DNA of 64,000 nucleotides from Candidatus Amoebophilus asiaticus 5a2 (GCF_000020565.1 NC_010830.1:531001-595000), one strand, 5' to 3'; shown: positions 30,201 through 39,070, counted from the first letter of the stretch. Notes: generated from the letters alone by a model not told the origin. A program made the numbers and translations.

Positions 30201-30436
30201 CATTCAAAGAAAAAGAAGAACATAAAAAGAGTGTTGAAAAGGTTTTAGAAGATATAAAAAGCCATAGTTGGGAGGCTGTAGGGCTTGGCAGACCAGAAGT
30301 TTTAAAACATGCTTACAAAGGTTATAGGGGCTGTATCTCTCGTCACCTAAACCATAAAGATAGGCTTGTTTATAAGGTAATAGGAAAAGGAGAAATTTTA
30401 ATACTTTCTTGGCAAGGCCACTATGAAGATAAATAA
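27212..30436 (+). CDS. Sel1-repeat lipoprotein with YoeB-like toxin domain (copy 2)
   Basis: Identical in translation to the gene at 14921, including Cys25, the header module, the Sel1 repeats and the toxin residues Glu1029, Arg1051 and His1070. Two intact copies of a gene ending in a toxin-family domain, without decay, argue that the product is either not harmful to its own cytoplasm (for example because it is exported) or is neutralised by something encoded elsewhere. Confidence 0.88.
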   Translation: MEKIKNHFKQTVAGIVLVSFLLASCTVDHPEINTITPTDNKIFEVKGGTRSTNHQLQLSNKEILWYGNSVAVEQELKAHLQSIAETSLQADIAKYDNSSGTLQQESLSIEYHKLGQLVNRPLGWSSYEGHQLRKLYYLPNGNLYAKVYDRGNASLVQRLPVYVMRGIDLFMLAASKEREQQVHITLNRVIDKKLATYGRVWIGQAGMLGGGKGKKKNNKKLAPSPMQQLEDVTGATLGAQKENKRQELEKGEQGTYEQHRPLSMLPQPKELYHLIPANPYSKINSLEKVKEDFKKGFTLKLQPNFYDNAHNVAEAIQLFVDAAKCGNSLAMYNLGEICEQQGNIELAKRWYVLSFQNTWVEGTAKAYASASHTKITNLIKQGHVELKKVFLHHVDNVTTLVEKIIRIKVISSFYKSRLAEPYLSKEENGLKVKRLRKLTEELELALDSLPQEKIYFNMVRRLSALGARYVQEQNYKAAQACFLKCQKLPDALYNLGLFCQNGYTSADGKPDYQAAKQFYKRSGTAESFSNLGAFYMDGLLNGNPDLQKAIKYSEMSGTPQALCNMGVIFSRRYVEVLRQAPDYKRAKVCFERSGTGHAHAHLGDFYCYGYITKPNYKLAKYHYDMAVEKGYSDAIGGMGDLYALGYCSLNGKPNYQLFANSMLEAISTPTASIPIKKHCSYNLGVAYMNGWIGIKKKKPDYRQAKYYWEQSELPQAFYHIATLYEKAHIKAGEGNTKYQKALEYYKRSSLPKAKLEIIRLYDSNLVITQSEEERLAALQSAIQEVHDLLPTLSDKDACYIRGVLAYYCKDWQDAYTYLNQAILLGTEEEEVKELAETVTSYLEKESALLSIQKEEQIFEKDRKDVTIENIQPLESHVAATDVLQLGDTETSTYIIEKASTNTTFTEVETVLEQQNEGCYVELIMPGLSVQEQAQQNIQLCQRVTKRERKEQKRVRRVTRIKLDFLRMNDQQSEIIQENSLPIVFRFLDHKQEKEFLAFKEKEEHKKSVEKVLEDIKSHSWEAVGLGRPEVLKHAYKGYRGCISRHLNHKDRLVYKVIGKGEILILSWQGHYEDK

Positions 30437-30614
30437 GATACATGTAAAACGCTTCTATGCGACTTTTATCTATCATCTTCATATACCAGTTAGCATAAAC
30501 TTTATCAAGCTCATTTCATATAAAGCAATTATCTTGGAAAGTATAAAGAGAATAGATATCAAGGAAGCAAGTATTGGTGGCTTAGAAATAAATCATAAGT
30601 CTTCTGTTATATAA
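30423..30614 (+). CDS. Small 63-residue reading frame overlapping the toxin gene stop (copy 2)
   Basis: Exact duplicate of the frame at 18132. Its survival says nothing about selection because the duplication appears recent. Confidence 0.25.
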   Translation: MKINKIHVKRFYATFIYHLHIPVSINFIKLISYKAIILESIKRIDIKEASIGGLEINHKSSVI

Positions 30615-30629
30615 ATAATCTTGATAGGA

Positions 30630-30671
30630 AGTATTAAAAAGTGCTTGGCAAAGCAAGTATCTTTTAATACT
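30630..30671 (+). terminator. Hairpin terminator after the Sel1-YoeB gene (copy 2)
   Basis: Duplicate of the hairpin at 18339-18380. Confidence 0.65.
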
Positions 30672-30828
30672 GATTTGCACAATTTAAATTATAGCTTTAT
30701 TTTGGCCCTTAATTTTTAAATTGAAATAGAAGCGCCCTTTTGAAATTCAAAACTTAACCAATAATTATTTAAAAATGCATAGTCGCTTTATGTGTTTTTT
30801 GAAGGGCCTTGATAATACACTATAATAT

Positions 30829-32169
30829 ATGGAACAACCCAGACATTTAACTAATACTAGTTTCTTAGGACATCCTAAAGGTTTATTTATATTATTCTTA
30901 ACAGAAATGTGGGAAAGGTTTAGCTTCTATGGTATGCGAGCCATATTGGTGCTTTATTTAGTAGATCAAGCTAAGGGAGGTTTAGGATGGACAAATGCCA
31001 ATGCTTTAAAGTTATATGGTATTTATGGAATGGCTGTTTATGTATTAGGAATTCCAGGGGGGCTTATTGCAGATCGATATATAGGACAAAAAGCTGCTGT
31101 ATTATGGGGTGGAATGTTAGCTTGTATTGGCCACTTTCTATTAGCCGCGCAAAATGTTATGTTATTTATGATTGGTCTCTTTTTTATCGCTGCTGGTACA
31201 GGGCTTTTAAAGCCTAACATATCTACATTGGTGGGAAGTTTATACGCTATAGGAGATCAGAGAAGAGATGGTGGGTTTACGATATTTTATATGGGAATTA
31301 ATATAGGAGCTATAGTTTCTTCCTTGGTAGTAGGTTATGTAGCACAAGTATATGGATGGCATTATGGATTTAGTATAGCTGGTGTTGGGATGTTATTCGG
31401 TATTCTTGTCTATTTATTAGGCCAAAAATATTTAATGGGTGTTGGTATAAGTTCAAGAGCTATGCTAGGGAACCAAGCTGCCCAAACAACTATTACAACT
31501 AATAAGGCACCTTTTACAAAAGAAGAGAAAGACCGTATATGGGCACTTGTACTATCTTTTATAGGTATATTTAGTTTTTTCATGGCTTTTGAACAGGCTG
31601 GGGGGTTAATGAATCTATATACAGATGAATACACGAATAGATATGTTTTTGGATGGGAAGTGCCTGCTAGTATGTTTCAATCTTTGAACCCAGCTTTTAT
31701 ACTTCTTTTGGGGCCTGTTATAGCTATTATTTGGAACAGGCTAGCCAAGCGATATAAACATATATCATCTTTCTATAAATTAGGTATTGGCAACATTGCT
31801 GTAGGCATAGGTTTTCTGTTTATGGTAGGGGCTGTTTTGCAAAGACAAACTCCAGGCATTGAAAAATCTTCATTGCACTGGCTTATTAATGCTTACCTAT
31901 TTCATACGATTGGGGAGCTGTGCTTGTCGCCAGTATCGTTATCTTTTGTAACAAAGTTGGCACCGCAGCGTATTAGTGCATCTATTATGGGCGCTTATTT
32001 TGCTGCCATAGGCTTTTCTCAACTTCTAGCCGCATGGATAGGTGAAAAATCGGAGAGCCTCGGAGATTTAAGGACCTTCCAGCTTATCTTCTTCATTACG
32101 CTTATGGTAGGTTTACCTTTCATTATATTTAATAAAAAGCTTGCCACGTTAATCCATGGTGCTGAGTAA
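30829..32169 (+). CDS. POT/PTR2-family oligopeptide transporter (copy 2)
   Basis: Identical in translation to the gene at 18538, with its own complete upstream region and downstream hairpin; expected to be functional. Confidence 0.92.
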   Translation: MEQPRHLTNTSFLGHPKGLFILFLTEMWERFSFYGMRAILVLYLVDQAKGGLGWTNANALKLYGIYGMAVYVLGIPGGLIADRYIGQKAAVLWGGMLACIGHFLLAAQNVMLFMIGLFFIAAGTGLLKPNISTLVGSLYAIGDQRRDGGFTIFYMGINIGAIVSSLVVGYVAQVYGWHYGFSIAGVGMLFGILVYLLGQKYLMGVGISSRAMLGNQAAQTTITTNKAPFTKEEKDRIWALVLSFIGIFSFFMAFEQAGGLMNLYTDEYTNRYVFGWEVPASMFQSLNPAFILLLGPVIAIIWNRLAKRYKHISSFYKLGIGNIAVGIGFLFMVGAVLQRQTPGIEKSSLHWLINAYLFHTIGELCLSPVSLSFVTKLAPQRISASIMGAYFAAIGFSQLLAAWIGEKSESLGDLRTFQLIFFITLMVGLPFIIFNKKLATLIHGAE

Positions 32170-32187
32170 TTATTTTCAATAAAATGT

Positions 32188-32225
32188 ATAGGAAGCTAAA
32201 TTATATTCATGGTTTAGCTTCCTAT
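32188..32225 (+). terminator. Perfect 13-bp hairpin after the POT transporter gene (copy 2)
   Basis: Duplicate of the hairpin at 19897-19934. Confidence 0.65.
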
Positions 32226-32242
32226 CTATATATGGTTAACTC

Positions 32243-32887
32243 TTGTATCCAAATACCTTACTCATAGATCTACAATTCTTGCCTTGTATAGAATATTTTA
32301 CATGGCTGTTGTCCTATGATCATATAGAATTAGAAATCTATGGGAACTATCAAAAACAAACTTATGGTAATAGATGCTATATTCTTAGTTCTCAACAAAT
32401 AGATAGGCTTACGGTACCTGTAATAGGTGGCAAGAAAAAAATACTCTATAAAGATATACAAATTGACTGCCAGCAAAAGTGGCCAATTTGTCACTGGCGG
32501 TCTATTAGTACTGACTATGGAAAAGCACCCTATTTTGAATATTTGTCAGGTTATTTCCATAAAATACTTTTCCAGCCGTATACGCACTTATACCAGCTTA
32601 ATCTGGCTCTGCTAAAACTTTGCTTGGAATTATTGAACCTGAAAAAAAATATAAAAATAACTAGTGAGTATATTGCTAATCCACCTAGCTCTGTAGTAGA
32701 TGCAAGAAATATTATAAGTCCCCAAATACCTTTTAGTTGCAGATCAAAGTACAAGCCGTGTTGTTATCAACAAGTATTTGGCACAATATTTAATGCTAAT
32801 CTTAGTATTTTAGATCTACTGTTTTGCGAAGGCCCTAACGCATATAACATTATAAAAAATTCATGCATTTCGCCTGAGGAGCTATAG
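32243..32887 (+). CDS. WbqC-like family protein (copy 2)
   Basis: Identical in translation to the gene at 19952 and likewise starts with TTG. Confidence 0.72.
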   Translation: MYPNTLLIDLQFLPCIEYFTWLLSYDHIELEIYGNYQKQTYGNRCYILSSQQIDRLTVPVIGGKKKILYKDIQIDCQQKWPICHWRSISTDYGKAPYFEYLSGYFHKILFQPYTHLYQLNLALLKLCLELLNLKKNIKITSEYIANPPSSVVDARNIISPQIPFSCRSKYKPCCYQQVFGTIFNANLSILDLLFCEGPNAYNIIKNSCISPEEL

Positions 32888-32943
32888 CGCTAATATAAAA
32901 TTTAGTATATTTATAAGTAGGTCTTCTAATCAAATTTAATATT

Positions 32944-35472
32944 ATGCCTATTAACTTAACCCACAAAGCCAAGGAAATTATTGCCTTGAGCAGAAAAGAA
33001 GCCTTAAAATTACATAGTAATTCTATTAGGCCACTTCATATCTTGCTAGGAATCTTGCAGTATGAATCCTGCTTGGCTTATAAAATTCTTTTTGCCCTTG
33101 GAATACCCATGGAAGAGCTTCGCATAGCATTAGAAAAATCTGAACAGCAAGAGCATGAGGAGGATATGATAGATAATGGACAGGTTAATGGTATAAAGCT
33201 TACCCATGAAATAGAAAGCTTGCTAAAACTCACCCAGCAATATGCTAAAGCACTAAAAAGTGAAGCAATAGGTACAGAACATATACTATTAGCAGCCCTT
33301 AAAAATGCTGATGTGCATACCAAGTATATACTTGATCAGTTTAATGTTACCTATGAAGCTATAGAACGTGTTATAGTTCATAGGTTAGGCCAGTACTATA
33401 TAGTAGCACAAGAAATGGAAGAAAGTAGAGATGATGCTTCAGAAAATATGGATGATAGTGAAGATAGCACAACTAGCAAGCATAAAGATATAGAGAAAAC
33501 TAGGACACCTATACTCGATAACTTTAGCAGAGATTTAAGTAAGCTAGCGGAAGAAGGAAAGCTTGATCCTATTATAGGTAGAAAAAAGGAAATAGAAAGG
33601 GTTGCACAGATTTTAAGTAGGCGTAGAAAGAATAACGCTTTGTTGATTGGAGAACCAGGCGTAGGAAAAACTGCTATTGCCGAGGGCTTAGCCTTGCAAA
33701 TTATGCAAGGGAAAGTAGCAAAACCACTATTAGGTAAGCGGGTAGTAAGTTTAGATGTAGCGGCATTAGTGGCAGGAACTAAATACAGAGGCCAGTTTGA
33801 AGAACGCATTAAGGCTATCATGAATGAGCTTGTTAAATCAAAGCAAGTTATTCTGTTTATTGATGAGCTACATACTATTGTAGGTGCAGGTAGCGCGGCA
33901 GGTTCTTTAGATGCTGCCAATATTCTTAAGCCAGCTCTTGCACGAGGAGATATACAATGTATTGGAGCTACCACCCTTAGTGAATATAGACAGTATATAG
34001 AAAAAGATGGTGCCTTAACCCGCAGATTCCAATCTGTCAGAGTCGAGCCTACGACCATTGTAGAATCCATAGAAATTTTAAATAATCTAAAAGATACTTA
34101 TGAGGAATATCATTCAGTTACCTATACGCCAGAAGTTATAAAAGCCTGTGTAGATTTAGCTGACCGTTATATAAGTAATCGTTTGCTGCCAGACAAGGCT
34201 ATTGATGTGATGGATGAAGTAGGTGCTAGCGTACATATGCATAATATACAAGTGCCTAGTAAAATTGCTAAACTAGCGGACAACATAGAACTCATAAAAG
34301 CTAATAAAAATAAGGCTGTTAGAAATCAGAAATACGAGGAAGCAGCTCAGCTTAGAGACCAAGAAAAGAAGCTGTATGAAAAGTTCGAACTAGAAAAAAC
34401 AAAGTGGGAGCAAGAGTTAAAGAGTAAAAGATATCCTATAACTACAGATGATGTAGCTGCTGTTATAGCTAGTACTACAGGCATTCCACTAGAAAGAATT
34501 GCACATCAAAAAGATATACACATAAGCACACTCAAGCAACAATTACAAGCTAGAATTGTAGGCCAGGATGTAGCCATAGATAAAGTTGTAAAAACTATAC
34601 AAAGAACACATATAGGATTACAAGATCCCAATAAGCCGCTAGGCACATTTATGTTTTTAGGGCCTACTGGTGTAGGTAAAACCGAGCTGGCTAAAGCGTT
34701 AGCTGCTACACTATTCACTAATAAGGAGGCCCTCATCCGGATAGATATGAGCGAGTATATGGAAAAATTTAATGTGTCTAGGCTAATAGGTGCTCCTCCA
34801 GGCTATGTGGGTTATGAAGAAGGTGGCCAGCTAACCGAAAAGATTCGTAAAAACCCTTATAGTGTAGTGTTGCTAGATGAAATAGAAAAAGCACATCCAG
34901 ACATATATAATGTGCTTTTACAAATGATGGATGATGGAGTACTTACCGATGGCTTAGGAAGAAGGATAGATTGTAGGCATGCCATTATTATTATGACTTC
35001 TAATGTAGGTGCTAGGGATTTGCAAAATGCAGGCATAGGATTTCAAGGTACAGGAGAAAATACAGAAGAAATTATGAAAGAGAAGGTTGAAAAGGCATTG
35101 CAGCGTACCTTTAGCCCTGAGTTTATTAATAGGTTAGATGATATAGTTATTTTCAGACCACTTACACCAACTGATATAGTTCAAATTGTAGATATACAAT
35201 TACAAGAGCTTGTCAAAAGAGCAACTAAATTAGGATATCAGCTTGAAATAAAACCCAGTGCCAAAGCCTTTTTAGGAAAACAAGGATATGATGTTAAATA
35301 TGGTATCCGGCCACTAAAACGTACCATACAACAGTATGTAGAGGATCCGATTACAGAACAAGTGCTACAAGGAAATGCACGTGCTGGGAGTACCATTGTG
35401 ATAGAGCATAAAAAAGATGGTGATGCATTGAGTTTTAAAGTAAAAGTATCTAGGTCTTCTAAGAAAAGTTAA
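32944..35472 (+). CDS. clpC: ATP-dependent Clp protease ATP-binding subunit ClpC
   Basis: The intact 842-residue AAA+ unfoldase that feeds substrates to ClpP. Domain order: two Clp_N repeats (about 1-145), a charged linker, AAA+ module 1 with Walker A GEPGVGKT (236-243) and Walker B LFIDELHT, a UVR-like segment (NQKYEEAAQLRDQEKK, about 461-476) that marks ClpC rather than ClpA or ClpB, and AAA+ module 2 with GPTGVGKTELAK (573-584) and VLLDEIEKAH. The C-terminal region contains the usual RPLKRTIQ motif. Its first 501 residues are duplicated at 20653. The duplication break falls just before AAA+ module 2. ClpP is not in this window. Confidence 0.97.
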   Translation: MPINLTHKAKEIIALSRKEALKLHSNSIRPLHILLGILQYESCLAYKILFALGIPMEELRIALEKSEQQEHEEDMIDNGQVNGIKLTHEIESLLKLTQQYAKALKSEAIGTEHILLAALKNADVHTKYILDQFNVTYEAIERVIVHRLGQYYIVAQEMEESRDDASENMDDSEDSTTSKHKDIEKTRTPILDNFSRDLSKLAEEGKLDPIIGRKKEIERVAQILSRRRKNNALLIGEPGVGKTAIAEGLALQIMQGKVAKPLLGKRVVSLDVAALVAGTKYRGQFEERIKAIMNELVKSKQVILFIDELHTIVGAGSAAGSLDAANILKPALARGDIQCIGATTLSEYRQYIEKDGALTRRFQSVRVEPTTIVESIEILNNLKDTYEEYHSVTYTPEVIKACVDLADRYISNRLLPDKAIDVMDEVGASVHMHNIQVPSKIAKLADNIELIKANKNKAVRNQKYEEAAQLRDQEKKLYEKFELEKTKWEQELKSKRYPITTDDVAAVIASTTGIPLERIAHQKDIHISTLKQQLQARIVGQDVAIDKVVKTIQRTHIGLQDPNKPLGTFMFLGPTGVGKTELAKALAATLFTNKEALIRIDMSEYMEKFNVSRLIGAPPGYVGYEEGGQLTEKIRKNPYSVVLLDEIEKAHPDIYNVLLQMMDDGVLTDGLGRRIDCRHAIIIMTSNVGARDLQNAGIGFQGTGENTEEIMKEKVEKALQRTFSPEFINRLDDIVIFRPLTPTDIVQIVDIQLQELVKRATKLGYQLEIKPSAKAFLGKQGYDVKYGIRPLKRTIQQYVEDPITEQVLQGNARAGSTIVIEHKKDGDALSFKVKVSRSSKKS

Positions 35473-35546
35473 AATAATGGCATCAATCAGGTCTTACATA
35501 TATAGGTAGTGTAAGCAATAAACTGCTATTAGCTTAGAGAATATCA

Positions 35547-35838
35547 ATGGTGATTGCGAGCGAGCAGTATTGCAAAAAGTATTACCGCTTATCATATAGT
35601 TAGCTCCTAGCCTATATTAGATTGGTGTTGCGAGGTAACGCAGAAGCAATTCAGCAGTAATGGCTACAGTACATATTTTAAAGCATACCTAAATAATCCC
35701 GGCTGCTATGTGGCCATGCTATGTCAGAATTATCGTCACTGCCAGCGCTAGCGGGGCAGTTCAAAAAAGAGTATAACTACCATATTCTGTTACGCTGGGT
35801 AGCCACGGTCATTGCAAGGTGCAGCCGAAGCAATCTAG
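35547..35838. repeat. Cluster of three degenerate dispersed repeats
   Basis: Three short stretches resemble the widespread bacterial dispersed repeat built on GTCATTGCGAG...CGAAGCAATC: ggtgattgcgagcgagc (from 35549), gtgttgcgaggtaacgcag then aagcaatt (35625-35651), and ggtcattgcaaggtgcagcc then gaagcaatct (35807-35837). They are all imperfect and lie within a 521-bp gene-free region between clpC and rsmG. The small frame across 35721-35912 translates this repeat DNA and is not a credible gene. Confidence 0.6.
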
Positions 35839-35993
35839 GAAATTACTATGAACCAATCTGTGAGCTACATGGTGGCAAACGATATAACTTTAAAATTGTA
35901 AGATGTATATAGAAATGAGTCTATATATGGCTTATCTTTGATAGAAATAAATATTATTAAGTTATTATCTTACAACATCTTAGTTACAAATAC

Positions 35994-36644
35994 GTGTCTA
36001 TACCAACAATATTCTGTCCTAGCGTAGAAATAATATTTGAGCATTTTGATAACCTAACTAGCCAACAAAAGGATCAGTTTAGGCAGCTAGGAACCATTTA
36101 CCAAGAATGGAATGCATGCCTTAATCTTATATCTCGCAAAGATTTGCCCAATTTATATCTGCGGCACGTATTGCATGCTTTAAGCATAGCTAAGCTGGTA
36201 CAGTTCAAGCCTGCTACCAAAATATTAGATGTAGGCACTGGCGGTGGGTTTCCGGGTGTTCCGTTAGCTATTTTATTTCCGCAAGTACACTTTCATTTAG
36301 TTGATTCCATAAATAAAAAGGTACATGCTGTACAAGCCATTGTACAAGCATTGGCATTAGACAATGTAACTATACAAACTGCGCGGGCAGAAAATTTAAC
36401 TAATCAATATGAATTTATACTAGGTAGAGCTGTAACTAACTTAGAAACATTTTGTGGTTGGGTTAAGGGTAAAATAGCTGCTACTTCTACCAATAATATT
36501 ACAAATGGTATCTTATACTTAAAGGGAAATGAGGTTGTACAAATCCATCAACCTTATCATAATTACCCAATTAGTCAATTCTTTAATGATCCCTTTTTCG
36601 AAACCAAACAACTTTTGCATATTCCCTTTCACGTATTACAGTAA
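35994..36644 (+). CDS. rsmG: 16S rRNA (guanine-N7) methyltransferase RsmG
   Basis: A 216-residue Rossmann-fold methyltransferase that uses S-adenosylmethionine to methylate G527 (E. coli numbering) of 16S rRNA. The SAM site LDVGTGGGFPGVPLAILFP and then FHLVDSINKKVHAVQ are clear, as are LNLISRKD near the N-terminus and the later GRAVTNL. The start is a GTG. Length is normal for the family. It stands alone between a repeat cluster and the MutS-type gene. Confidence 0.95.
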   Translation: MSIPTIFCPSVEIIFEHFDNLTSQQKDQFRQLGTIYQEWNACLNLISRKDLPNLYLRHVLHALSIAKLVQFKPATKILDVGTGGGFPGVPLAILFPQVHFHLVDSINKKVHAVQAIVQALALDNVTIQTARAENLTNQYEFILGRAVTNLETFCGWVKGKIAATSTNNITNGILYLKGNEVVQIHQPYHNYPISQFFNDPFFETKQLLHIPFHVLQ

Positions 36645-36816
36645 TAAGAACTTGTTGGTCCTATTAAAATATATTAATTTTATCGATTAACAGGCAAAAA
36701 TAAGTGTATAAGTTAGCATCCACGGGATTAGCGAACATATGCATTAGGCACATATTGCTGTTTTGAGTGAGGACTACTAGAGCTACTATATATTTATATC
36801 ATATACAAAAAGTACC

Positions 36817-38997
36817 ATGCAACACTTCGACATATCTATAGTAAAAGGTGTAAATTTTCTTGGTAAGAAATATTTAATACTTCTATTAAGTGTTCTATTA
36901 AGCTATTGGAATATAACACTTGCTAATAAATCCAATACGAACAAAGAATCTAAGCTAGCAACTGCTGTTGCAGATCATTATATAAGATCTTTTGCTAGTC
37001 AAGCTGAAGAACAAAAAGAAACTATTGAAGCTGAAATAAAAAAAGATGCGCAGGCGCCTGCGCATCAGGCTCGTCCTGCCAGGTTGGATATAGCTACCAT
37101 AAGAAAAGCAATTTTTAATAATATCTTAACAAGAAGTGATAAGTTATCTGCAGTACAGCAGCAAATGGAGCCTATTTTAAATGAGTATGCTTGGGCTGAT
37201 CTTAAGCTTTTTTACGGCACTACTACGGACCCTAGCTATAATTTAATATCACGTATTAACAAAACTACTACTGTATTGGGCGAGGCTGCTTTAGCTACAA
37301 TGCTGGTGACTCCTACTAGTGATATTCAATTGCTGCAAGAACGCCAATATATATTGAAAACTTTTTTAAATGATTTTTCCCAAGTAATAAAACTAAAGGA
37401 TCAGCTACAGATTTACCAAGATGCTGAGCAAAGTATGATATCCTTTTGGACCACTGCAGATCCTCTATATACTAAAGAGTATATCAAATATATGGAAGAT
37501 AAATTTTATGCCAAAGGTGAGGATGCATCCAATAAATCGGCTGCTTGGCTGGAATTTAAGAAACGCTTCTTTCGAGACTTTTTTGGTATTCAATTTCGGT
37601 TTATATATCCTATAGTAAAGCCGCTTATCGGTGAAATATTCTTTAAAGAAAAACTACTAGAACACCCTAAACTTAGAAAACTAGTATGGAAAGGTGCTAT
37701 TCCTTATTATGGTGGCTGGTATAAGTTTCATTTTGTAGACAAGAGAAACAAGAAATTTGGCATGAAAACAGAAGGGTGGGATTATGTGGATCCTATATTG
37801 GGTGAAGTACTTTACACTTGGTCTGCCTATGCAGGCGTAAGTAATTATTTAGAATACTCCTCTGTGCTCCGTAACCTAGCTCAGCGTATGGCAGACGTAC
37901 AGGCGTTTGTTATAACAGCGAACCAAGTGAGTAGAACCATAGCCGCTTCTCCAACACTAGAGGCGGTTTATGGACAACATCTAACAGCTATAAGGCAGTT
38001 GTTAGCTCAATCTAAAGAAAATACAGAACTTGGTAGACTTATCAAGTACCTACAAGAACTGCCTTTAAGTAACTGGTCTTACTTCTTTAACAATGCAGGT
38101 AAATTATTAGCAGGCCACAAGTTATTTATAGAGCATAAAGAATCCTTTTCTGATGCCATGTATGAAGTAGGTCTATTAGATGCACACCTATCTTTTGCTA
38201 CACTTATGCAAGAAGCAAGTGAATACAATAATAAGCATAAGTATGTATTTGCTCAGTTCTTAGACCGTGAACAAAAAACAAAGCCTTATGTAAAAATTGA
38301 TGAGATGTGGAATCCTTTTTTAGATTCCAAACAGGCAGTGGGCAATAGTATAGAAATGGATGCAGAAGCAGGAGGTATACGCAATATTATCCTTACAGGG
38401 CCTAATGCTGGTGGCAAATCTACCTTCTTAACAGGTATAACCAATACGCTATTACTGGCACATGTAATGGGTATAGGGCCTGCCAAAGATATTGTCATTA
38501 CGCCTTTTAACAGGATTAATACATATATTGATATTGCTGATGATATAGCAGCTGGTAAATCCCTTTTCATGGCTGAAGTAGACCGTGCCCAAAAACATAT
38601 CAAGCTACTTAAAAAACTGAAACCTAATGAGTTTAGTTTTACCATTTTTGATGAGCCGTTTAGTGGTACAAACCCGGTAGAAGGTGCAGCAGCTGAGTAT
38701 AGTATTTTAGAGGCAATAGCTGAATATACCAACAGTTTAAATATGGTAGCTACACACTATCCTACTGTAATGCTATTGGAAGAAAGAGCTCATGATAAAG
38801 GTTTTGCTAACTATAAAGTATATATTACTCGCCAAGGTACAAACCGTAAGCTTAACTATACCTATAAAATTGTTCCTGGTAGGTCTACACAAGCCATTGC
38901 AATTGATATTTTAGAGGAGCAAGGATATGATTTAAAAATGTTAGAAAGGGCTAGAGAAATTATCGAACATCCAGAGCGATATCAAGCTAGCTTTTAG
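36817..38997 (+). CDS. MutS-family ATPase with a signal-peptide-like N-terminus
   Basis: A 726-residue protein with the MutS core and ATPase domain: Walker A GPNAGGKSTFL at about 527-537, the Walker B-like FTIFDEPFSGTNP, and ATHYP as the His switch. The mismatch-recognition (MutS I) domain of true MutS is missing, so this is one of the MutS-related proteins of Bacteroidetes whose role is not established. Unusually, residues about 15-36 (FLGKKYLILLLSVLLSYW) form a hydrophobic segment preceded by lysines, followed by a polar linker, which looks like a signal or membrane anchor. There is no obvious alternative start further in that would still keep the domain linker. A 22-bp perfect palindrome lies in the linker. 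A strong terminator hairpin follows the gene. Confidence 0.82.
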   Translation: MQHFDISIVKGVNFLGKKYLILLLSVLLSYWNITLANKSNTNKESKLATAVADHYIRSFASQAEEQKETIEAEIKKDAQAPAHQARPARLDIATIRKAIFNNILTRSDKLSAVQQQMEPILNEYAWADLKLFYGTTTDPSYNLISRINKTTTVLGEAALATMLVTPTSDIQLLQERQYILKTFLNDFSQVIKLKDQLQIYQDAEQSMISFWTTADPLYTKEYIKYMEDKFYAKGEDASNKSAAWLEFKKRFFRDFFGIQFRFIYPIVKPLIGEIFFKEKLLEHPKLRKLVWKGAIPYYGGWYKFHFVDKRNKKFGMKTEGWDYVDPILGEVLYTWSAYAGVSNYLEYSSVLRNLAQRMADVQAFVITANQVSRTIAASPTLEAVYGQHLTAIRQLLAQSKENTELGRLIKYLQELPLSNWSYFFNNAGKLLAGHKLFIEHKESFSDAMYEVGLLDAHLSFATLMQEASEYNNKHKYVFAQFLDREQKTKPYVKIDEMWNPFLDSKQAVGNSIEMDAEAGGIRNIILTGPNAGGKSTFLTGITNTLLLAHVMGIGPAKDIVITPFNRINTYIDIADDIAAGKSLFMAEVDRAQKHIKLLKKLKPNEFSFTIFDEPFSGTNPVEGAAAEYSILEAIAEYTNSLNMVATHYPTVMLLEERAHDKGFANYKVYITRQGTNRKLNYTYKIVPGRSTQAIAIDILEEQGYDLKMLERAREIIEHPERYQASF
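37045..37066. repeat. Perfect 22-bp GC-rich palindrome inside the MutS-type gene
   Basis: The half-site gatgcgcaggc is followed directly by its reverse complement gcctgcgcatc, with no loop. It is markedly GC-rich against AT-rich surroundings and codes for DAQAPAH in the low-complexity linker after the membrane segment. It could be an inserted palindromic element or a protein-binding site. Confidence 0.85.
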
Positions 38998-39023
38998 AGT
39001 AGTTTAAAGCATATATAGATTAT

Positions 39024-39070
39024 AAAGAATACTAACATAAGCTTCTAATTGTGTTAGTATTCTTTGCTTT
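39024..39070 (+). terminator. Intrinsic terminator after the MutS-type gene
   Basis: Arms aaagaatactaaca (39024-39037) and tgttagtattcttt (39052-39065) are perfect 14-bp reverse complements with a 14-base loop, followed by gctttt. It sits 27 bp after the stop codon. Confidence 0.8.

Larger units (their letters stand above)
22155..34445. repeat. Copy 2 of the 12,291-bp direct tandem duplication
   Basis: Second unit, same orientation as copy 1 and directly abutting it. At the junction, ataactac (clpC) is followed by tttgttttggctagg (giant repeat protein gene, antisense). Only one base, C at 22154, is shared by both parents (9863 and 34445), so this is an illegitimate-type junction, not recombination between insertion sequences or long repeats. 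Past 34445 the clpC gene continues intact, showing the parental right edge. Confidence 0.95.

Noticed and set aside
35721..35912. 63-residue frame between clpC and rsmG
   Set aside because: It translates through a degenerate dispersed repeat, has no recognisable domain, and its composition is not protein-like.
36678..36696. 15-bp match (ttatcgattaacagg) to the duplicated end of the U-box gene at 5900
   Set aside because: Too short and AT-rich to claim a gene remnant; no similarity continues on either side.
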